DNA of 64,000 bases from Desarmillaria ectypa. Lineage: Eukaryota; Basidiomycota; Agaricomycetes; Agaricales; Physalacriaceae. Location of the stretch: NCBI GenBank assembly GCA_030407005.1, contig JAUDYN010000003.1:2108001-2172000 (forward strand), in the 5' to 3' direction. The translations under genes were made by a program, and so were the position numbers. Of the stretch, positions 10,862 to 23,020 are shown one piece after another (the stretch's first letter is position 1; each line of letters opens with the position of its first letter). The notes beneath the pieces are model-generated. The model did no database searches. It was not told the origin of the DNA and was given only the letters and a program-made list of their open reading frames with translations.

Positions 10862-13800
10862 ATGACTCTTGGCACGACACAAGCGGACTGGTGGACGACG
10901 AGCGATGGATCCACTTTTATCCCCTCGGGTTCGGAACCAGCTTCAGAGGTCTCACCAACAGCCTCTCCGGACACCCAAGTATCGGAAGCAGATCCATCTT
11001 CATACTACTCGGGACAATATACTTCGGGAAGCAGTGCTGATGTCAGTACTACGGTATTCACAAGCACCTTTCCCATCATGACTATCACGAATTCGGCAAC
11101 AATATTCACGTCCTACTCCGATTCCATTGCTACAAAAACCTTTACGAACTCATTCACGGAGTCCCTCCCTTCTGGTACCGCTCTCTCCGGTGAAGTAGCA
11201 CCGTCAGTGCAATTCGCTGCGTCGTCGCAGATAAATCCAACATGTGTAGGGAATGGGTTGGATGCCGCAGCGGACGGGTTGTTAGCGTCTTTGGTGCTTC
11301 CAAGCGCAGTCGGTCTCATAATATGGGTGCGACGCGGCCGGATCCCTTTTCGACTAACAGTACTGAATGAACTGTAGTTGATATTCGCAGTCTTACGACC
11401 GCGTTTTAGGCAAGTGTACGGGCTCAGAGAGTGGTTCGTGCACCAGGAGTACGTTTTTGAACTCGACTGGTCGCTTTGTCACTCATGTTGAAGATAGTCT
11501 TCGTCCGAAACCACTAAGCGACTCGATCTTCGCCTTCCTATTTCCCCCGTGCTCCTTTGGTCCCCTCAATCCCCTCCAATGTTTCCGATGCGGGAAAATC
11601 TATACGAACAGACGCTGCACTTTTCCCTTCTGATGATCAGCTTAGCCAGCGCACGCTGTGGACATGCTTTCTCATATGCTTAGGTTGGACTTTCCTCGGT
11701 CTTGCGGGGGCATTACCCTTGTATCTCGTGTCTACCCCTTGCCACTCCGAACTGCCTTCTCCATCACTTTATGGTGGTGGATACAACATGCTACAAGATC
11801 TCAGTCTGTCGCGTCTACTGCGACTATTAGAGACTGGAAACATAAGCACGGCCAATCTTGCCACCATGCTGAAGCGTGCAGACTCAACAGATAGCCAAAA
11901 CTTCCGGGTCAGAATCATTGTATTGACGGCCTTGACGTTAGTACTTGCTCTCCTTCCTGCGCTTTGGAAGATTCTACGCGAGTTCAATCGCCTCGTAGCG
12001 TATCGGGAGAGGTGGCTGGATACAATGTGTGAGGGAAAGGATATTGGTTGGTTGAGCGCAAGATACGCCCCTGGGTTTGTAGGCTGGGGAGAACAAAGGC
12101 TGAAAGATTTCATATTGAAAGCAGGACTGAGTTTGTCCTTCGACCACAATAACTCCTCCAGGGATCGTAGCACGCCTAGGACTCGCAGTTCAGGCAGAAG
12201 GGGAAGGAGCGGAGAAAATGAGCCTCTGAATGCAAATCACGACGGACGTCCGGAGGTGGATATCGAGACATTATTCTCCATCTCGTAAGTGTACCAGCTT
12301 CATGCACATCGCCTTTTTACATAATATTACTTCTATCTTTCTTGCAGTGACACACGGCATCTTGCAAACCTAATCCAAAAGCGAGATGAAATCCTAGGGA
12401 ACCTGGAAATTGCGGAAACACAGTATATAACGTGCTTCCGTCTAACCACTCCTGACCCTTCACTTGCTGACTGGGTTCCACCTTCGGCTGAGGATCCAAC
12501 TCGCCCTCATATCAGCCGTCCACGACCATTGCTTGGTTCGGTTAGTTCCACAGAGCGCTACTAACGTATCTTTATTGATCCATTCTATGACTTTGTAGCG
12601 CCGACGGAACCCTGCCTTTGCAGCCTCCTCGCTCGCGCCTACGTCCTTCGTAGCACCATCTACTTACTACAAACTTCGCGGTGTCCACGGTATCAGTGGA
12701 GGTCGATTTTCAGACATCAAGGAAGATCATGCAGCGTTCTCCGATTCCATTACTTCCCCAATCATTGGTGATCGCTTCCAGGAAGACAATCGACGGTCTC
12801 AGGGATCGAGCTTCTTTGGATTGGGTAGCTACTTTCGCGCTAATCGGTCAGACGAACTGGGAATAATACGGTCCCGTGACGAGCTGTCAATGCTAACCCC
12901 TATTCCTCCGCCTCCTGACCCGCGAAAATACGGACCTAATTGGCTTGATTCCTCGGATGTTATGGGGTCATACGACGTTGACAAACCTTTGCCTCCGGTG
13001 GAAGAAGAGTGGGTAGATGTCCTTCAAGAACAGCCGGGAAAGTATATAGCAAGCGAACCTAACGGAAACCCTGCTGCAGGCCCATCGTCCTTCAGACATC
13101 GTCCCAAGCGAGAGCAGCCTGTTTCTGCTGGAAAACGTGAAACCTTTCCGTTCAGGAAAAAGGACGGCAGCGAAAAGCAGGATATTCCTCCCCCTCATCT
13201 GCGGATTCAGTCCTCAGGACCCTTTGTACGGCCTCAGGATGGGATCAATTTTGACTACTTGGGCGATATCTACAGCGATATCACCGAGTGGCGCACAAAA
13301 CTGAAGGATATCAACACCCAAATCTCTGATGCCCAATGCACGTGCTACGGGGATATTGCCGACGGTGCTAAAATCAAAGGCTGGCTCATGGTGGGAAGGG
13401 GCTTGCGGCATATACCAGGAATTCAGATTATCGAAGGTAGGGCGAAGGAAGATGTACGATGGGATGTTCTGCAAAACGAAAGGACCAGTTTGGATACCTG
13501 GGTGATGAGTGCCACGATAATTATCGCTGTTATTCTGCTAGCAGCCGGATGTATAACCTTTTATTCTGAATCGTGTACATGTATGCTGACGGCATGCTAC
13601 AGTGACTGCGGCCTCAGGACTGGCTCTTTCTAATGCACCGGACTTTGCTCACTACATCACCTTCCTACAGCCTGTCACGACCGCCGATACTCTTCCCTCC
13701 GGGATCATAACTATATGGATTCCCGCTGTTGTAGCTACAATCTTCATATTCCTTACTCTCGCGCTTGTGCACTGTGCGTAGCTTTTAATTACTAGTTCAT

Positions 13801-15207
13801 TGCTAACATCCTCGCAGGGGTTTCTGATGTTCAAGGGGCAGTTTCATACTCCGGCGGACAGCTCATGACATTCAAGATCACCTTCTACGTCCTTGTCTCT
13901 GTGGCAGTTATATGGATCCTCACCATTGGCGCATTGCTCTTTGCCCTGCGCGCATTTAGCGGCGACTTGAACAAGGCGACCACAGTCGCAAAAGGCTCCG
14001 TGTATATGACTGTATTCGCACTTTCTATCGTTTTGCAGATCGCTATTATTTTCCCGGGCCTTCTTTTGCTTCAACCGCTGCGCTTATGGCGCGTCATCCG
14101 CAGTGACAAGCATGCTATTACACCTCGACAGCATTTTAGAGGTACGTTATCATTCGCGACTTCGGGTCATATGTTAGTAATTGATCTGCATCATGCAAGC
14201 TATGTATCCGAAACCCTATGATGCCACCGTCGCTACAGGCGCGTGTATCCTGGGAATCATATTTGCCTCAACGTTTTCCCTGATATTCCCGCTCATCGGG
14301 CCAGCTGTTGTCCTTCTGTTGTTCTTGACGCTGATTGGTGGGGAACTCCAACACCGATTTTTGAGGATCGACGCTGATGGAATTCTTAGCACATCGCTTC
14401 CTTGTTGGTTATGTTTATGGTCGCACGCTCTCCCAAACTGGCGGTCTGATACAAATATGGCTTCTTCGCCGCTTTGGTACTTTGTTGGCGTTTCAACCTA
14501 TTCTCCTAGGTCTCATTTTCCTTGCTAATGAGATCTGGATTGAGGGGGGCGTTTTGATCGGAACTGGGGTGGTAGTCATGCTTTTCGTAGAAGCCTATAC
14601 GAGCTGGCGAACGCGACAACCGGGAAGGAGATCTTTGAGTGTCGTCACCCAGAATTCACTGGATACCTTTATTTCTAGCGCCTCCCAAACAAGACGGTTG
14701 GTTGTGGATGAAGAAGAATCGAGTCAGAAGAGCAGTAGTGGGGTACGTCGAACACGAAGTTCGATGGCATCCGTATTGGAGATGATGAGCGTGACTCTTG
14801 CTGTCATGCCGTCGTCTTCTACCACAAGAGGGCCTGTTCCTTTGCGTAAGTGTTTCGTTTACTCTGATCTTGGGCATTTCAAGTAAACTAACTGCCGGCA
14901 AATAGAAACGGAGAACTTGAATGACCTCACGGCCACGGAGCGTGCTGCTAGAACACACCCGGAAGCTCCTCCACGCCTTCCTCCTTTATCATTTTCTGAT
15001 CACGAGGAGGATACGGCGGGAATACTATATGCTCCCGAGCTGATTGCTCCACCGCCGATAATTTGGCTTCCGAACGATTCCGCCGGCGTGGCGCGATCGG
15101 AGGCTGTAGACTTGCAAAAATATCACGACTTGCGGGTTACTCTTGATGTTCGAGTGACAGACGATGTTATGCTCCAACGACCGACACCATCACGAGGACA
15201 GTGGTAA
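10862..15207 (+). CDS. CSC1/OSCA-type (DUF221, RSN1_7TM) cation channel, with a one-base frameshift in exon 3
   Basis: Ten exons (10862-11326, 11378-11448, 11498-12284, 12348-12540, 12599-13550, 13603-13773, 13818-14141, 14200-14337, 14390-14845, 14906-15207), about 1285 residues. The layout fits the CSC1/OSCA family of calcium-permeable osmosensitive channels: a Ser/Thr-rich extracellular N-terminus, TM0 (SLVLPSAVGLIIW), two more TM segments, a long cytosolic loop, then a hydrophobic block of several TM helices from 13500 to 14600 and a cytosolic tail. The exon total is one base over a multiple of three. Exon 3 reads LRPKPLSDSIFAFLFPP in one frame, while the next conserved block (LVPSIPSNVSDAG, then LSQRTLWTCFLICLGW) is in another. 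Dropping one C from the C5 run at 11544-11548 restores a single frame. This is either an assembly error or an inactivating mutation. Confidence 0.85.
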
Positions 15208-15493
15208 CACGAACTACATTGTGGAGAATACAGGACTCTTATATAAGGCTTGCTATAGTTACACGTATTTATCCATGCATACTTCCAACTTTCTTGCCTA
15301 TCGATAAAAACTCCTGTACGATAATATCCTTAGAAAGTCCGAAATACATATGATTCATGTAGGGGTGTTTCAGGGTCAGCGTGTTGTACTTGCACTTCTC
15401 TGCCTTATTCCTTTTCCTCTTCCTGGTCGTCGAAAACGAATAGTACGAACGTAAGCACTGGTGTCTTTTGGTTCAAAAAATATATTTGCTGAT
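15208..15493. other. 3' flank of the channel gene, nothing recognised
   Basis: About 290 bases of AT-rich sequence without a credible open frame. It probably includes the 3' UTR and terminator of the CSC1-type gene. Confidence 0.4.
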
Positions 15494-16453
15494 GGCGTTC
15501 CTGAAGAAAAGTGATATCACTGATGAAAGAGGCAACACCGCCTACACCGCCAGATTAGTGATCACCCAAATGGCGCTTCGGCAAGATGTGTCCACGCGAA
15601 ATTCGAGACGTGGCCATCCGTCGCGTATTAACTCTATAGACTGATAGTAGCCCATGACGGCCCCCACGTCTTCGGGCGTTTCGATAGAAGCCCTCTCTTT
15701 TGCCGTAATACTGGGGACCGCCGATTCTCTTCTGGCGTTTGAGTTGATGAATATTTGCTCCATTGCTTTCACGGAGATGCTCATGCGGCAAGATGGGAAA
15801 GTACATGGGGAATGTGGCACCGTCGTGGAGCCCTTGACGGCCTATGATCCGGATCAACTACAAAAGGTTTATATCTCACCCAACGTCTCTTTTCTTCCAT
15901 GCCCATCGGTCTAGCTGCTTTTTTCTTCTCTTCGTTATGTTTTCCTCCAAATCCTCAGGTCATAGCATCGACGTTGACCCTTTCGTACTCTATTCTCGCT
16001 CTTTACATGATTATACCCTTCATCTCTGGACAGAATCTAGACGGGTCGTGGAGGAGGAGGCTCAGCGGGCTGAGATGCTGAAGGAAGCCGATGCCCAATC
16101 AGGGAAGGCTTGCGAAGGGCTTTTAACACATTCTCAGCCCTCGCCTTTACTTTCGCCGTCATCTATAACATCGATGACTTTGAAGGACAAGGAGAAAAAA
16201 TGAATGGAGCTTCAACATGTGTCCAGTTATTGTTCTGTCGGTAGGTCTAGCCTTCCCCGGGTTCCTGGTCTCCATGGACTTAACATGAGTCATTCAGCCT
16301 CGAGTGACCTTTGCTTCGAAATCGGTTTATCACGCTATCGCGTTGACATTCAACCCCATCCTGTACTTTTTATTTACCTTGCATGACGCGTTATTTTCGA
16401 CCCTGTATCGCCATGCGCACATTCCTTTACTATCACTAGAACCTTTTCCATAG
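15494..16453 (+). CDS. uncharacterised small locus, gene structure unresolved
   Basis: Several open frames on the plus strand look coding but could not be joined with confidence. An upstream frame (15654-15857) contains FELMNICSIAFTEMLMRQ and ends near a possible donor at 15858. A second frame with its own ATG at 15937 encodes 88 residues including LYSRSLHDYTLHLWTESRR followed by a charged helix, stopping at 16203. A third stretch after an intron-like segment (GTAGGT at 16240 to CAG at 16300) encodes a hydrophobic tail ending at 16453. An antisense frame (15542-15820) is also open. I recognise no family. It may be one multi-exon gene, two small genes, or a decayed one. Confidence 0.25.
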
Positions 16454-18096
16454 ATACACCACACTGCCAGTTATTATGTTGTTATAGAACATCTGTCGGG
16501 TGTTTTTACGGCGCTTGGAACTTGATCGTAGCTACGATATTGTGTCGTACGATCGTTTGTACTGTCTTTTTGTTTTCTCATGGAGGATACGGGTACGCTA
16601 AGATGCGAGAAAAGTGACCGCAACAAGTGGCCCAGGCTTGAGCTAGCCAAATCTTATACGTTCTCTTCTGATCTGTTAACTGCTTGGCCGCACATTTTCT
16701 TAGGATCTTCCGAGCTCAAGAAGTTATATGCATCGCCACGCGTAACGTAGATCCCTTTTACTGGCGGTTCCATCGGCTGGAACGACTTTCCTGGAAATTA
16801 AGCTGGACATTGACTCGGCGTTCAACGCACACTAGAACGATCTGGGAATACTTGCGCCACATATCTACTATATAGGACATTATTGGAATATTCACATTTT
16901 CTGTTAAACTCTGTTCCGTGCAACATTTTTCGTAGAAAGCTTATCAACACGTGAAGTCCAACCAGAGTATAGTTCTGAACACCAATTTCATGGTTCATGA
17001 TAGAAAATAACTGCAAATAAGGCTGCATGTTGTCGCTTTGTTAGCATCTCTAGAAGCTAAAGAGTCAGCTGCAGGCAAACACAATGCGAAGAATTTCCAG
17101 TCAAAGACGACTTGATAAGTTGAACTTGTTTGTATGACATCATAGAAAGTGCCTCCGCATTATCCACGGACATGGCGAAGACCCCCAATAATCCTATAAA
17201 ATCTCTGATCCGCGCCAGGATATGAAACGGCAACTTTTCGGAGGAGTATCAGGCTCTTTCCGGATACGGATCACCAAATTCTGGTCAAAGGTAAGGTCTG
17301 TCTGGATATGGATGGCATCGAGGCCCAGATAGGGACATATCTAAGTTTATGGATGAGATTGTAGATTAGTAGCTAGGGTTATTTTTTTTAAAAACCCTTA
17401 TGAAGATGTCGGGAGTTCGAAACTATGGTAGGTATTTTAGCAGTTTTTCTTACCTAAATTTTACTTGGGGCATCGTCCGGATACGAAAACCCAAAACCGG
17501 GAAATCTCGGATATAGGATTTTCGGGGGTCCTCGGTGGCGTCACCAAGGCGTCACTGAAATGTCTAAACACCTCTCCGAATTCAACGTACGGCGCGTTTT
17601 TTTTAAAAATAAATTTCTCAAAATACTACCGTACTGTGGGTGGTCGGCATGTTCTGGCTACTTGTTGGCTTCGGTTTTTTTTCCGATGACTCAATGAAAT
17701 TGTATAACTAATAGCGCACAATAATTTTATTTGTGGGTTCAGAGAAAGCCGTACTACGTTGAAATTTGCATATGACGACCACCCATAGTTCGCAAGATTT
17801 TGCTGCCAAAAGTTGCCCGGTTGATCACATTTGTGGAATCTAGATACATAAGCGCCGAGAGCACAACTGACAATTTAAATGCTGCTCCCCAAGTTCTGCC
17901 ACGTTCGTTGCAAAATCGGTATTGATGGCCTTGATACGGATCGAACAATCCAATTCACAAACGTTCGCGTCTTCGGTGCCAACGATTGAATCATGCGCCC
18001 AATCTACCACGTTGACACCAGAAGAAGCATCTATCGTGGGATAGTTATTTAACTTGGGTAATCACAGCTGCTGGCGTCCAGATTGTGCTCTCGTCA
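16454..18096. other. gene-poor stretch of 1.6 kb
   Basis: No frame here resembles a protein and none splices sensibly by eye. Two T-rich runs (near 17384 and 17600) and an imperfect inverted repeat (about 17617-17800) are the only visible structure. It could be the remains of mobile DNA or simply a long intergenic region upstream of the sphingomyelinase gene. Confidence 0.45.
17617..17800. repeat. imperfect inverted repeat pair, MITE-like spacing
   Basis: The word TGTGGGTGGTCGGCAT near 17634 is matched on the opposite strand by sequence around 17771-17786 (15 of 17 bases over the core, with weaker similarity extending to CAAAAT at the outer side). The arms are about 30 nt and enclose about 120 nt. 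No clear target-site duplication is seen, so this is only a weak candidate for a miniature transposon. Confidence 0.3.
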
Positions 18097-21000
18097 ATGG
18101 TCACAATGCGCTCGGGATCACTTGTACTCTGGTTGTCTCTTCTAGCTGCAATTTCAAAGGTCTTCGCTGGAGTGTTGGAGCAGACCACAGCAATTTATAC
18201 GGTCCCAGGGGCATTTCCAACCTCGCTGTACTCACAATATTACAATAATCCGACAGCAACGTCCGCCCAAGTTCAGCCAGTCATATCTGATGCCGTTACC
18301 GTGAGTTCACAAATGACATGCTTTCATTGTGCACCATTGAAATGTCGTTGTCAGAACCAAGTCTACCCGCCCGATCTGACAAGTCCTGATACAATTCCGG
18401 TCAATAACACAGTAGATCCACACCCACTGCCACCCACCGCGTTACCCTCTAGATTACACGCTCAGGCTTTCGCCCAAATCCAGTCAATTGCCGCCAATCC
18501 TATCTTCGGAGACAATAAGTGCGCACGATGCCAGGCTAGCTTGGAAGTAGCAAAGTTTCTCGCTTTGGCTGCACCAGAGGAAGGTCCTGCATTGGCTGTC
18601 GAGCTCTGTGAGGCTTTTGATTTCACCACCTCCTGCTCCACCACGTACAACATCCTGGGATTGGGGTCAGTGATTACCCAGGTCATCGCTAACGCAGACG
18701 TTGGGGGTTATGATGGACAGGTGGGTGGGCCCGAAAGCCGTGCTATATATAAGTATCTCAATATCTTTCTAAAAAAAGATGCTTTGCTCGAACTTCTTGG
18801 GTCTCTGTGAACTTCCACCGACGTCGGCCTTAAACTTGACGAATTGGTTTGCGAAGCCGAAACCAGATCCTCTACCTACCCCCAAGCAGCCCAGTGGAGA
18901 ACGCCTGAAAGTACTCCATATCTCTGACTTGCATCTGGACCCTCGTCAGTGTTGAAAACTCTTATCTCCAGTTACGACTCATTCTAGGCTCATGTCAGGG
19001 TACGCAACGAGGTCTGAGGCCAATTGTACGTCAGGCCTCTGCTGTCGCGCAAACAATTCGAACACCGTTAGTCCAGAAACACCACTGTTCCCGGCTCCTC
19101 GTTATGGCGCGTACAAATGGTAAGAATCATGCTTGTTTATCTCAAGATGGCTGTGATATACTATTTCCACTAGCGACTCCCCATTTGCGCTTGCCCTGGC
19201 GGCCCTTGAAGCCATTCCAGTTCTCACGGAAACCGAAGGAACCGGTTTCGCGTTTTCTTTGTACACAGGCGACTTAGTTTCGCATGATAAAGATAACCAG
19301 CTGTCCCGGTAAATGACAGCTCTTCGTGACCGGATGGCAATTTTGACTAGTTATCCCTGTTCAGCGATTATACAAAATGGACCGAGGTATGTAGCGTATC
19401 CATTGAGTAGCGGATGACTGCGATCGAGCTGGATAGGCAACTGTATATGATTTGTTCAAGCGAATGTTGGGCAACGGACCTGTCTACCCAGCACTTGGTA
19501 ATCATGACAGTTACAACCAGTCAGTCATTCAGGCATCGAAGGCGACTCAATTTCTGACTCTCATAAACTTGACAGAGCACAAGATGCACCTCGTGCAATT
19601 GGACAAGGTCTTGCGCAGCAATTTAGTTGGCGAGCATCATAGTTTGATGTGCTTAATGTTCCCTTTCTCACATATTTACTTTTAGGAATTATGACCATGT
19701 TACCAGTCTGTGGGAATATGAGGGTTGGATATCATCAGAAGCTGCCAACCTTTCACGGGCACATTATTCAGCGTATATGGTCAATCGGCAGGATGGGTTA
19801 AGGATAATCTCTTTGAACACGGATTTGTGTGAGCTTTTGTCTCCAAGTTCTTATCTAGACCGCTCTAAAAATGCGACTTGATCATTCTAGGGTACAAGTC
19901 AGTTATTCTTCTATCTTCGCGTCTGTATCGAGACCTTGACCTATTCGGGTAGAGCCAATTATTTCAATTACATCAACCTCACCGATCCTGATGTTAGTGG
20001 GATGTTGAGATTCCTAACTGACGAGTTACAGGGTGCCGAAGATGCTGGTGATCGAGGTATGTCTGCGCATTGATCATGATGATGGTCGATCATCGGTAGT
20101 AGGGTTTATCTTTCCGTTCCGCAGTGTGGATTATCGGGCACGTTCTGAGTGGGTGGGACGGGTCGAACCCTTTGGAAAATCCAACCAACCTTTTCTATCA
20201 AATGTGATAGGTTGTTTCACCAACTATTCAATTATCATATTGATTTTCTTTATCATTAGCGTCGATCGGTTTACGCCTCATGTCATTGCTAGTCTGTCTT
20301 TTTTTTCTTTAGTAGGATTGGTACCCTCCCTGATGGCCGTCGTGCAGATATCTTTTTTGGCCATACCCACGAAGATCAGGTCTCGGTACGTGATCAATAC
20401 CCCGCCTCGTACATAGCTTGACTGCGCGCGCCGAAAAAGATTTTCTATGCCAACAACGCAACGAATGCAAGTGCAGAGACAGCTGGCGCGATAGCATGGA
20501 TAGGGCCATCGATAACTCCGATCACGAATCTCAACTCTGGCTTCCGTATGTATGAAGTGGATTCTGCTGTGAGTGGTTGCCGCCATATACTGGATTGGTT
20601 ATTGATAGGAGGCCTAGACATTCGACATTGTCGATGCTCATACGTTAGATTCTTCTTCTGGCTTGAACTCGGATTTGGTCTTACTTTTGAATACTATAGG
20701 TGGAGGAGCGACGTCAGCCAATTCCCTGCCCTTGACAATCAGATCGATGAGGGCCCAACTTACCAGCGAGTCCATTCGCATGATTGTCAACCCGGAGCAT
20801 GAAGACCTAATTTTGTCATAGATATGAATACAGCACTCGGGAAGTGTATGGTGCAAACATAACTTGGGGCCAGACTGACCCATTAAACGCGACGTGGTGG
20901 CATCTTGTTACGGAAGGTTCGTCTATGATTCTTTAAGCCAAGATGAAAGCCCGACATCATCATTGATAGCGATGGAAGCCGACACCTCGCTTGTTACGGT

Positions 21001-21205
21001 AGGTTCTTCATGCCGTACTTTTGGCTGGAACAAATCTAAATACACGCCACGACAGACTTTTCACACGCTGCAAGGTAAAACATCCGTCAAAACAGGTAGC
21101 TGCGACGAAGCTTGTATTGCGGCGAAAATTTGTTACATTCGGAGCGGATCGGCGAGTATCGCAAAAGAAAATTGTGAGTTAGGCTACGGATCTGTGCAAT
21201 CTTGA
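18097..21205 (+). CDS. secreted acid sphingomyelinase-type phosphodiesterase (saposin B + metallophosphoesterase)
   Basis: Nineteen exons summing to 2103 nt (700 residues) in one frame. The N-terminus is a signal peptide (hydrophobic LVLWLSLLAAI, then FAG). A saposin-like region with paired cysteines follows (CARCQASLEVAKFLALAA, then MLCSNFLGLCELPPTS), then the calcineurin-like phosphoesterase core with all metal motifs: ISDLHLDPRY, YTGDLVSHD, YPALGNHDSYN, GHVLSGWDG and FFGHTHEDQ. The C-terminal part carries EYSTREVYGANITWG and DPLNATWWHLVTE, as in fungal and animal acid sphingomyelinases, which cleave sphingomyelin or related phospholipids outside the cell or in vacuoles. Exon 9 (19891-19897) is 7 nt long and completes the W-Y-K motif. 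Two introns start with GC (19630-19685 and 20766-20821). The start could also be the ATG nine bases downstream. Confidence 0.93.
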
Positions 21206-21523
21206 ATAGTATGATACGGTAGACATGAGTCAAAGCTGTGTGTCACTATGCGAGAAGGAAAATATATATTATTTTATCGGGACGGGCCGGAATGAGGTTC
21301 GGAAAACACAGGAAGTGAGGTCGGCATGTATATATGAACGGATGGAGAACTTGAACCCGACTTCTTGCCGACACTCCTTTCATTTTTTTACCCTCGAACT
21401 CTTCGGAGCGAAGATAACGTTCACCCTAGACCTTGCCTCGGCAATTCTTTGGAGCTCGGGACCAAACGACATCAACCACGACTTAACCCCTCGACAGTAT
21501 ATATAAAGCAACGAACGCCGATA
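21206..21523. other. intergenic region upstream of F-box gene
   Basis: About 320 bases with no credible gene. It contains the 3' end of the sphingomyelinase transcript and the promoter of the next gene, including the TATA element at 21498-21507. Confidence 0.5.
21498..21507 (+). promoter_or_regulatory. TATA box of the F-box gene
   Basis: TATATATAAA lies only 17 bases before the first in-frame ATG (21524). With the usual TATA-to-start distance, transcription would begin near or after that ATG, favouring the second in-frame ATG at 21557, where the protein starts MSVLPPELWLEIF. Confidence 0.55.
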
Positions 21524-22769
21524 ATGACCTTAGATTCTTACCAATACTCGCACTCAATGTCTGTCCTACCACCCGAACTATGGCTCGAAATATTCTCCTG
21601 GGCGACCATGCCAGAGGGTACCACCCCCTACGAATCTAACTACAAGCCCTTCCGTGAATCACCTGCCCGTGACGACCGCGGTGTCGACCCCAAAGTCAAG
21701 GCACTCGCCTCGAAGCTGTCGTTGGTCTGCAGAGACTGGCATGCAATGACAACCGAGCTTTTGTACAAGGACGTTCTCATCAACCGCGGCCAGAATGCCT
21801 TGAAGAGTGCCCTTTGTCCCCATCAAGATGACCCAGGATATGGGAAGATGGTGAGTCACCCCATGAAGCTGCCGTGAGCAGCCTATTAACATGGCGCAGG
21901 TCCGTCGTGCCGTGCTACCCTATGACAGTACCGTCACCGACCATTGGACCAGAGATCCTTCACCGTCTGTCGAGATCCTCAAGCTTTGCAGTCGTCTCGA
22001 GGTCCTGATAAGGCCCCGAACCGTCCAGTATGCTATGCGCACCCTCACATTCGAGTTTGACGCCGACTCCGTCACACTTCCTTCATTGAAGCGACTGGAG
22101 TGGTGGCACAACAGTGAAGCTGAGCGCTCAGGGGGTATCAATTCCCTTGGTGCCGTTCTGCGAAGCTCACCCAACATCGCGTACCTCTTCATCGGTGGTG
22201 CGTCAGGTATGAGTTCCATCATGCTTGACTCGACACCGCTCTGTCTTCCTTCTCTGGAGACACTGCGTCTCTTCTCCGTTGGCGGCTTCCTCCTCCATCA
22301 AATCTGCAACCGCTTGACACTCCCATCCTTATCGCACGTTGTCGTGGACAGCGTACTGAATAACGGTGATCTGGAGGGTCTCTGGGAGTCGCACGGAGAA
22401 ACTATTGAATCTGTCGAGTTGGGCCGACATCTCCGTTTCATGTTGGGTGACGAGATCAGCCTTTGTCTCGAACACTGCCCTAGCCTCGAAGAGATCAACT
22501 ATTACCTCTTCTTCACCGCTCCTCCCCACTTCGCTGGTGTTCATGAAAACGTTCACACCGTCAGCCTCCATGCCGCTCGTAACATGGCCATAGACCACTT
22601 TGACACGTGGGAGCACCTCGAAAAACACTTCGACTTGCTCCTCGGTGATTCCCTCCCTGCGCTACACACAGTTCGTTTATTCGGTGATTGGAGTGAGATC
22701 ATGGAGCAACCCCGCTTTCATCATTTATATCACGCTTTGATAGATCGTGGCTGCTATGTCGACCTTTGA
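21524..22769 (+). CDS. F-box-like protein, Agaricomycete type
   Basis: Two exons (21524-21850, 21900-22769) encode 398 residues. The N-terminus carries an F-box motif, VLPPELWLEIFSWA, and after an insertion LSLVCRDWHAMTTELLYKDV. The rest is an LRR-like region of regularly spaced leucines (LPSLKRLEWW, LPSLETLRLFSVGG, LPSLSHVVVDSVL, CPSLEEINYYLF). Such F-box proteins are greatly expanded in mushroom genomes and are thought to recruit substrates to SCF ubiquitin ligases; the substrate is unknown. The true start may be the ATG at 21557, 33 bases in, because of the position of the TATA box. The intron is 49 nt, GT..AG. Confidence 0.85.
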
Positions 22770-23020
22770 TCTGGTGCTTATCTACTCTCCCTTTTCACGA
22801 TTCTATCTCTGCAATGCCTATGCCCTACAATTGTTGCTTTGATGAACATTTTTGCTCACAATCACCTATGCATACATATACTACATTGGGACTGACTGGT
22901 TTTATTACTTACGGATAGATTACCTATAGGTGTTATTTAGACAGACGGAGCTTCTATCCTTCACAGGATTCACCAACATAGATAGAGTTGTGGATTCATC
23001 AATATTCTCTGCCGATCGTG

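Noticed and set aside
20292..20315. 24-nt intron in the sphingomyelinase gene
   Set aside because: Too short and it does not restore the frame; the intron 20292-20347 gives the conserved VIANIFFGHTHEDQ.
22329..22628. minus-strand frame of 99 codons in the first F-box gene
   Set aside because: Antisense shadow of a conserved LRR exon; no motif of its own.
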